Below, piece by piece: positions 59,073 to 64,000 of a stretch of DNA of 64,000 nt; within the stretch, counting starts at the first letter, position 1, and every line of letters begins with the position of its first letter. The DNA is from Rhodanobacter sp. MP7CTX1. GTDB taxonomy: Bacteria; Pseudomonadota; Gammaproteobacteria; Xanthomonadales; Rhodanobacteraceae. The DNA lies in contig NZ_JACHCN010000006.1 in NCBI RefSeq assembly GCF_014205795.1, forward strand, positions 166,569 to 230,568, written 5' to 3'. The position numbers and the translations under genes were made by a program. The notes under the pieces were generated by a model that ran no database searches, was not told the DNA's origin, and saw nothing but the letters and a program-made list of their open reading frames with translations.

Positions 59073-59933
59073 TCAACCCGGGGTTTGACCCGCGGCGTCA
59101 GGAATTGGCCATTCGCCCTCAAACGCGAACGCTGCCGGGCCGGTCATCCACAACGGTTGGCCCGGACCCGCCCAGTCGATCCGCAGGCTGCCGCCAGGCA
59201 AGTCCACCTGCACGCTGTCGTCGACTTCAGCGCGCCGATGCAGCACCGCCATCGCCGCGCAGGCACCGGTGCCGCAGGCTTGCGTCCAGCCTGCGCCCCG
59301 CTCGTGCACGCGCAGTTGTAGATGGCCGCGATCGAGCTGCCGCACGAAACCGGCGTTGCTGCCCTGTGCAAAACGTTCGTGGACGGTCAACCGTGGGCCG
59401 AGCCCCTGAAGAGCAGAGTCAGTCAGGTCGCCTACCGATACCACCGCATGCGGATTTCCCATCGATACGGCGCCGATCTCCAGCACGTCAGTGTCCAGCT
59501 CGATGCGGTAACGATCCGCGGCGTGCTCCGCCGCAAACGGGATGCGTGCCGGATCGAAGATCGGCTCGCCCATGTCCACAGCGACTTCGTTCGCGTTGAG
59601 CAGGCGTACCGACACCGGGCCAGACGGGCTTTCCAGCCGCACGGTGTCACCCAGCGACAGTGCGCCCGCACGATGCAGCCACGCTGCCACGCAACGTACC
59701 CCATTGCCGCATTGGCCCGACGGCGAGCCGTCCGCATTCCAGATGCCGTAGTAGAACGCGCAGGAGCGGTCGCGCGCCGGCTCCACGCTCAGCAGCTGGT
59801 CGAAACCCACGCCGGTATGGCGGTCGCCCAGCGCGCGGATCTGCGCAGCGTCCAGCGGAAATGCCTCATGGCGGCAATCCAGCACGACAAAATCGTTGCC
59901 GATGCCGTGCATTTTCGAAAAGTGCAGTTGCAT
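59073..59933 (-). CDS. dapF: Diaminopimelate epimerase
   Basis: 286 residues from the ATG at 59933; the open frame continues upstream through the lptM region in a non-coding reading. Motifs: MQLHFSKMHGIGNDFVVLD, the first catalytic Cys in GQCGNGVRC, and the second in TQACGTGACA. It converts LL- to meso-diaminopimelate for lysine and cell-wall synthesis. It lies 26 bases after lptM. Confidence 0.97.
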   Translation of the reverse strand: MQLHFSKMHGIGNDFVVLDCRHEAFPLDAAQIRALGDRHTGVGFDQLLSVEPARDRSCAFYYGIWNADGSPSGQCGNGVRCVAAWLHRAGALSLGDTVRLESPSGPVSVRLLNANEVAVDMGEPIFDPARIPFAAEHAADRYRIELDTDVLEIGAVSMGNPHAVVSVGDLTDSALQGLGPRLTVHERFAQGSNAGFVRQLDRGHLQLRVHERGAGWTQACGTGACAAMAVLHRRAEVDDSVQVDLPGGSLRIDWAGPGQPLWMTGPAAFAFEGEWPIPDAAGQTPG

Positions 59934-59959
59934 GCTTCTACTGTCGTCAGACGGCGAAA

Positions 59960-60169
59960 TCAGGACTGCGCGCTGGCCGGCACGGCGCTGCTGCTGCCAT
60001 ACGCGGGCTCCGCTGGCTTTGCGGCGGGTTTTACGACGGGAGGGTTTGCGGTGGTGGCGGCCTTCGCTGGTTGAGGCTTGGGCGGCGCCGGCACCAGCGG
60101 GCCCTTGTTGCCGCAGCCGGCAAGCGTGGCGAGAACGAGAAAGAGCGGCAGCAGGATCAAGCGGCGCAT
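59960..60169 (-). CDS. lptM: Small lipoprotein LptM (YifL-type)
   Basis: 69 residues. The lipobox is LAGC with the lipidated Cys at residue 19, followed by GNKGPLVPAP, the short motif found in LptM/YifL proteins. The rest is Pro/Ala/Lys-rich and disordered. LptM assists maturation of the LptD/E lipopolysaccharide translocon in E. coli. Its place immediately upstream of dapF is conserved. Confidence 0.88.
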   Translation of the reverse strand: MRRLILLPLFLVLATLAGCGNKGPLVPAPPKPQPAKAATTANPPVVKPAAKPAEPAYGSSSAVPASAQS

Positions 60170-60316
60170 GGTGAAGTTCCCTTAAAACCAGTGACAGCGG
60201 ACACGATGACAACGGAGACAGTATAGCGATGCGCGGCAAATCAACCGCGGCGCGGCGTGATCGCCCCGTTATGATGCAACCATGGATTGCTTACCTGTGC
60301 GACGAGGAAATTGACG

Positions 60317-61006
60317 ATGGATTGGGCCACGCTGTTGCGTATGCCGATGACCGTGCTGCTGGTGCTGGCGGTGGTGTTCCTGCTGCTGACCCTGGTCCAG
60401 CTGGTCATGCTGCGCCAGCGCCTGCATGGCGGCCGTCCGCTGGCTGCCTGCTGGCGTGCGCTGTTGTGCCTGGTCTGCTTCGCGCTGACCCTGTTGCTGG
60501 CGGGCACCGGTTACGCGCTGCGCGGCTACCGGCTGCTCAGCGAAGAATCGCCGGTGGTCGACATCGACGCGCATATCCTGTCGCCGCAGCGCTGGGCGCT
60601 CACCTTGAGCTGGCCCGACGGCAGCACGCGGCAGGTGCAGCTGTCCGGTGACGACTGGCGGGTCGAGGCGGTCGTCCTGAAATGGAAACTGCCCGCGCTG
60701 CTGGCCGGGGTGCCGCCGCTGTACCGGCTCGATCGGCTGTCCGGTCGCTACGACGATCCGGCGCAGGAAGTTAGCGGGCCACGCACTGTGATCAGCTTCG
60801 GGCAAGCCGACGGCTTCGATTTGCTCGACCTCAGCAAGCAGTTCCCGCAATGGCTGCCCGAGGTCGATACGGTGTACGGCAGTGGTGCCTTCCTGCCGCT
60901 GGTCGACCAGGGCCACTACAGCATCAGCCTGATGCGCACCGGTGCGCTGGTGGCGCGGCCGGATGACGCCACGCAGCAAAAGATCGTGGCGCCGCTGGGT
61001 AGTTAG
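60317..61006 (+). CDS. Uncharacterised membrane-anchored protein
   Basis: 229 residues from the ATG at 60317 (GAGGAAA upstream). Two membrane helices (about 8-32 and 48-70) are followed by a periplasmic or soluble domain of about 155 residues with strand-rich sequence (ALTLSWPDGSTRQVQLSGDDWRVEAVVLKWK). I do not recognise a characterised family. The gene is divergent from lptM and tail-to-tail with the GNAT gene. Confidence 0.75.
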   Translation: MDWATLLRMPMTVLLVLAVVFLLLTLVQLVMLRQRLHGGRPLAACWRALLCLVCFALTLLLAGTGYALRGYRLLSEESPVVDIDAHILSPQRWALTLSWPDGSTRQVQLSGDDWRVEAVVLKWKLPALLAGVPPLYRLDRLSGRYDDPAQEVSGPRTVISFGQADGFDLLDLSKQFPQWLPEVDTVYGSGAFLPLVDQGHYSISLMRTGALVARPDDATQQKIVAPLGS

Positions 61007-61149
61007 GGGTCTGCGAGCGGTGTGCTGATTCCGTTCGGGCCGAACGTAACGGTGAAGGTGTAGTCGGAACTTTGGACCACGCCCTTCGACTTCGACTTCG
61101 CCGCTGCGCGGCCACGCTCAAGGCGAACGGCTAAATGTGGCGCGCCGAT

Positions 61150-61686
61150 TCAGTCCAGCAATTTTTCGTAGCGCCAGGCGTGGGTGCCGTCCTGGTAGTA
61201 GTGCGGGTAGTGGCCGATGTGCCGGTAACCGCGCCGTTCGTACAGGCGGACTGCGCCAGCGTTGTCTTCGCGCACCTCCAGTCGCACCGATTGGCAGTGA
61301 CGCTGTCGTGCGGCTGCTTCAACCGCGTCCAGCAGCGCGGCGCCGACGCCCTTGCCGCGTGCTTCCGGTTTGCTGGCGATCGAGTACAGCCGCGCCACAT
61401 GACTACCCTTGCGGAAGAACACCACCGCGGTGCCGAGGAAGTTGCGATGGTTGGCGCTGGCCACCAGCACCAGCGCGGAATCGCTATCGAGATGTCGACG
61501 GTATTGCGCGCGGCTCAGCCGGTCACTGTCGAAGGTCTGGTCTTCCAGCATCACCAGATCATCGAGATCCGACATTTCGGCGCGGCGCACGCGCACGCTG
61601 GCGGTAGCCGTCGCGGGATGCATGCTTGCGTTGGGGATCCGGCGTAGCGCGATAGGCAGCGTGGTGTCCTCGAGGGGTGGGGTCAT
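61150..61686 (-). CDS. GNAT family N-acetyltransferase (RimI-like)
   Basis: 178 residues from the ATG at 61686. The acetyl-CoA site is clear in IASKPEARGKGVGAALLDAVEAAA (Arg-x-x-Gly-x-Gly), with SVRLEVREDNAGAVRLYERRGYRHIGHYPHYY at the C-terminal substrate side. It transfers an acetyl group to an amine. It is divergent from the RLAN/ATP-grasp gene over a 203-base region. In other bacteria a GNAT, sometimes fused to a C39 peptidase, is paired with this ligase. Confidence 0.9.
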   Translation of the reverse strand: MTPPLEDTTLPIALRRIPNASMHPATATASVRVRRAEMSDLDDLVMLEDQTFDSDRLSRAQYRRHLDSDSALVLVASANHRNFLGTAVVFFRKGSHVARLYSIASKPEARGKGVGAALLDAVEAAARQRHCQSVRLEVREDNAGAVRLYERRGYRHIGHYPHYYQDGTHAWRYEKLLD

Positions 61687-61889
61687 TGGCACGCGCGGAC
61701 TCTAGCAGCCGCTGCCATCAAGAGCCCGTGTTTTCCATCGTGTTGGATCGTGGCGACCCGAATCGCGTTTATTCGGGCTTCAGCGCTTTCGCTTGTGCGA
61801 CGCCGGCCCTGTGCCAAACTGCGCGCCTTGCGTATTCCGCCCCGCCACCGGCAGGGCATCCTGCCGTACCGCATTGCCTGAGTGGTGCC
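61687..61889. promoter_or_regulatory. Divergent promoter region of the GNAT and ATP-grasp genes
   Basis: 203 bases between opposed starts must carry both promoters. I see no strong consensus boxes. Confidence 0.45.
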
Positions 61890-63374
61890 ATGACCCGTCT
61901 GGTCATCGTTGTCGAAAAATCCTCCGACTGGGGTTCGTACTACCCGTCCGTCGACGTCATGAGCGCGATGGACTACCTGCGCGAGCCTGTCGGCGGCGAC
62001 GACGAACGCACCCACGTGCTGAATCTGTGCCGCAGCTACAAATACCTGGGCACCGGTTACTACGTGTCGCTTCTGGCCGAGGCGCGCGGGCACCGGGTGA
62101 TGCCGTCGGTGCGCACAGTGAACGACCTGCGCCGACGCTCGCTGTACGGCGTGGACATCGAAGATCTCAATCAGAAGCTGACCCACTTTCTGCCCGCTGG
62201 CGGCCGTGACACCACCGACTTCGGCATCCTGGTGTACTTCGGCGAGACGGCCTACCCCGCGTTGCAGGATCTGGCCCGGCAGGTGTTCGAGTCGTTTCCC
62301 TGCCCGCTGCTGCGGATCGAGTTCGAGCGTGACCGCGTGTGGCAGGTCAGCTCGATCAAGCCGGTTGGCCTGCACACGCTGGACGATGCGCAGGAAGATG
62401 CCTTCGCCGAAGAGCTCGATCGCTTCTCGAAGAAGCTGTGGCGCAAGCCACGTGCGCGCAAGTTGTATCGCTACGACATCGCGATGCTGGTCGACCCGAA
62501 GGAAGCGATGCCGCCATCGAACCGGAAGGCGCTGAAGGCCTTCATCGCCGCCGGCAAGCAGCTCGGTATCGAGGTCGATCCGATCGGCAAGAACGACTTC
62601 CAGCGACTGGCGGAATACGACGGCCTGTTCATCCGCGAGACCACCGCCAGCGACAACCACACCTACCGTTTCTCGCACCGTGCAGAAAAGGAAGGCATGG
62701 TGGTGATGGACGACCCCAGCTCGATTCTTCGCTGCACCAACAAGATCTTCCTCAACGATCTGATGGTGTCGCGCAAGCTGGCGGTGCCGCGCACCGAAAT
62801 TCTCTATCGCGACGACAGCAAAGGGATGAAGGAAGTCGTCGCCAAGCTCGGTTTTCCGCTGGTGCTGAAGATTCCCGACGGCTCGTTCTCGCGCGGCGTG
62901 GTCAAGGTAGAGAGTGAGCAGGCACTGGAGCAGGCGGCCAGCAGCCTGTTCCAGCACAGCGCGTTGCTGCTGGCGCAGGAATACGTCTACACCGAGTTCG
63001 ACTGGCGCATTGGCGTGCTCAATCGCGAGCCTCTGTACGCCTGCAAGTACTACATGTCGCGCGGCCACTGGCAGATCTACAACCATGGTGCCAAGGGCAC
63101 CGCAAAAACCGGTGGGTTCGAGACGATCGCCGTGCGCGACGCTCCGGCCGAAGTCGTAAAGTTGGCGCTGAAGGCCACTCAGCTGATCGGCGATGGCTTG
63201 TACGGCGTCGATCTGAAGCAGGTCGGCGACAAACCGGTGGTGATCGAAGTCAACGACAACCCCTCGATCGATGCCGGCGTGGAAGACGCCCATCTGGGCG
63301 ACGAGTTGTACCTGCGAATCATGCAGGAGTTTCTGCGCCGCATGGAACGCAAACGGCAAGGCCTTTCCGTTTGA
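61890..63374 (+). CDS. RLAN-domain RimK-like ATP-grasp ligase
   Basis: 494 residues from the ATG at 61890, which matches the family start (TRLVIVVEKSSDWGSYYPSVDVMSAMDYL); about 70 upstream codons in frame are not coding. The N-terminal RLAN domain (about 1-170) is followed by a linker and a RimK-type ATP-grasp domain (about 290-480) with LGFPLVLKIPDGSFSRGVVKV, DWRIGVLNREPLYACKYYM and GVDLKQVGDKPVVIEVNDNPSIDAGVED (metal ligands). Such enzymes join amino acids to a carboxylate with ATP. The acceptor is unknown. Confidence 0.93.
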   Translation: MTRLVIVVEKSSDWGSYYPSVDVMSAMDYLREPVGGDDERTHVLNLCRSYKYLGTGYYVSLLAEARGHRVMPSVRTVNDLRRRSLYGVDIEDLNQKLTHFLPAGGRDTTDFGILVYFGETAYPALQDLARQVFESFPCPLLRIEFERDRVWQVSSIKPVGLHTLDDAQEDAFAEELDRFSKKLWRKPRARKLYRYDIAMLVDPKEAMPPSNRKALKAFIAAGKQLGIEVDPIGKNDFQRLAEYDGLFIRETTASDNHTYRFSHRAEKEGMVVMDDPSSILRCTNKIFLNDLMVSRKLAVPRTEILYRDDSKGMKEVVAKLGFPLVLKIPDGSFSRGVVKVESEQALEQAASSLFQHSALLLAQEYVYTEFDWRIGVLNREPLYACKYYMSRGHWQIYNHGAKGTAKTGGFETIAVRDAPAEVVKLALKATQLIGDGLYGVDLKQVGDKPVVIEVNDNPSIDAGVEDAHLGDELYLRIMQEFLRRMERKRQGLSV

Positions 63375-63402
63375 TGTAGGAGCGCACCCTGTGCGCGATG
63401 CT
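63374..63402 (+). repeat. REP-like element, copy 2
   Basis: Begins at the ATP-grasp stop codon with TGTAGGAGCGCACC and ends GTGCGCGATGCTC. It matches the copy at 8353-8380 in inverted orientation over 27 bases. Confidence 0.7.
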
Positions 63403-63427
63403 CTTCGACACGAAGCCAAGGGTGCTT

Positions 63428-63535
63428 AGGTTGGGGTGAGCGCAGCGATGCCCAACAAGTTCCTCAAGCATCCAGCATGCGCGTGTCTCACCCATCCCGC
63501 GGAGACGTTGGGCTTCGCTGCGCTCACCCCAACCT
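63428..63535. repeat. 29-bp inverted repeat with 50-base spacer
   Basis: The left arm at 63428-63456 (AGGTTGGGGTGAGCGC..., ending CCCAAC) and the right arm at 63507-63535 (GTTGGGCTTCGCTGCG..., ending AACCT) are complementary at 28 of 29 positions. This resembles a widespread GAGCGCAGCGAAGCCCAAC intergenic repeat of proteobacteria. It sits between the ATP-grasp gene and a small membrane protein. Confidence 0.75.
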
Positions 63536-63562
63536 TCGTGAGAGCTGCACGGTCGACAGCAC

Positions 63563-63832
63563 TCAATGCCAGCCGACGAGGCGCGGCGCGTGGTGTCGTG
63601 GTCGCCTTGGCGTCAGCAGCTCGCGCGGCAGCGTGGGTTCCAGGCTCAGCAGCACGATCACGGGCGCAACCAGCAGCCAGAACGCCGGTGTCCAGCCGAG
63701 CCATTCGGTGTGCATAGGTACCAGGGTGGTCAACAGCAACGCAGCGCCCCCAATCAGCCACAACAGCGCGGCGCCGAGCAGGCGCTGGTGGTGGGAGTTG
63801 GGATGCGCACGGGGCAGCGATTTCAGATGCAT
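63563..63832 (-). CDS. Small two-helix membrane protein
   Basis: 89 residues from the ATG at 63832. Two membrane segments (about 17-38: LLGAALLWLIGGAALLLTTLV; and about 46-65: WTPAFWLLVAPVIVLLSLEP) are flanked by basic ends with several His and Arg. No family is recognised. It is convergent with the ATP-grasp gene across the repeat region. Confidence 0.55.
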   Translation of the reverse strand: MHLKSLPRAHPNSHHQRLLGAALLWLIGGAALLLTTLVPMHTEWLGWTPAFWLLVAPVIVLLSLEPTLPRELLTPRRPRHHAPRLVGWH

Positions 63833-63916
63833 GAGGGAAGTCCAATGGCCGGTGACAGCTACAGCCTGCGGCCGGCCCATCTCATAAGCTGCGACCCGTT
63901 GCCTATGTGGGAGATT

Positions 63917-64000
63917 CTATGTTTGCATGCAAGTGGTTTGGGGTAATTTGGGTTGATACTGCGAATCGGTCTTGAGCAGTGCGAAGGCGATACGGGCGAG
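63917..64000 (-). mobile_element. C-terminal end of a probable transposase (partial)
   Basis: On the minus strand the frame reads LARIAFALLKTDSQYQPKLP and ends at a TAG at 63917-63919. This resembles the C-terminal end of IS110/IS1111-type transposases, where NK(L/I)ARIAFALL is common. Only 27 codons are in the window, so the family is tentative. Confidence 0.5.

Noticed and set aside
61683..63419. A 578-codon minus-strand frame opposite the ATP-grasp ligase
   Set aside because: Antisense shadow; the plus strand carries the RLAN and ATP-grasp motifs.

Overview
The window looks like the replication-origin region of a gammaproteobacterial chromosome of the Xanthomonadales (Lysobacterales), most likely a Rhodanobacteraceae member such as Rhodanobacter or Dyella. 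The grounds are high GC, the block gyrB-recF-dnaN-dnaA | rpmH-rnpA-yidC-mnmE, a tonB-exbB-exbD1-exbD2 cluster, secreted S53, S9 and DUF885 peptidases, and intergenic repeats of xanthomonad type. The assignment comes from gene content and order, not from a search.

Layout. 1-6.3 kb: the 5' part of a very repetitive secreted adhesin (runs off the left edge), an S53 peptidase with a PKD domain and a two-HTH regulator, all on the minus strand. 6.5-9.5 kb: an SPFH protein, a Xre-RES toxin-antitoxin pair and a secreted SRPBCC protein. 9.5-13.6 kb: a minus-strand operon of a ParB-like protein, a SulP anion transporter and a DUF885 hydrolase. 13.7-17.8 kb: a WYL regulator and a translationally coupled operon (DJ-1-like, calycin-like, NIPSNAP, GFA, glutathione S-transferase) that suggests handling of reactive carbonyls or thiols. 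18-28.4 kb, mainly plus strand: fbp, patatin lipoprotein, S9 peptidase, radical SAM protein (minus), two small membrane proteins, acs, phosphopantetheinyl transferase and pdxJ. 28.4-32.3 kb: ExbD2, ExbD1, ExbB, TonB and a TPR protein.

32.6-43 kb is the replication core. gyrB, recF, dnaN and dnaA run left, while rpmH, rnpA, yidC and mnmE run right, so genes on both sides point away from the origin. Consensus DnaA boxes lie in both the dnaN-dnaA and dnaA-rpmH intergenic regions. 43.2-52 kb: a methyltransferase, then a c-di-GMP block (MASE1-PAS-GGDEF cyclase with an upstream Crp/Clp palindrome, a DUF1631 protein, and a GAF-GAF-GGDEF-EAL protein). 52-54.6 kb: ribokinase, Spy-like periplasmic protein and a second GST.

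54.6-60.2 kb is a conserved minus-strand housekeeping run: lptM, dapF, DUF484, xerC, hslV, hslU and an uncharacterised gene. 60.3-64 kb: a membrane protein, a GNAT acetyltransferase divergent from an RLAN/ATP-grasp ligase, a small membrane protein, repeats, and the C-terminal end of a probable transposase at the right edge. I see no tRNA, rRNA or CRISPR array. The least explained parts are the GNAT/ATP-grasp pair, the DJ-1-to-GST operon, the DUF1631 protein inside the c-di-GMP block, and the ParB-like/SulP/DUF885 operon.
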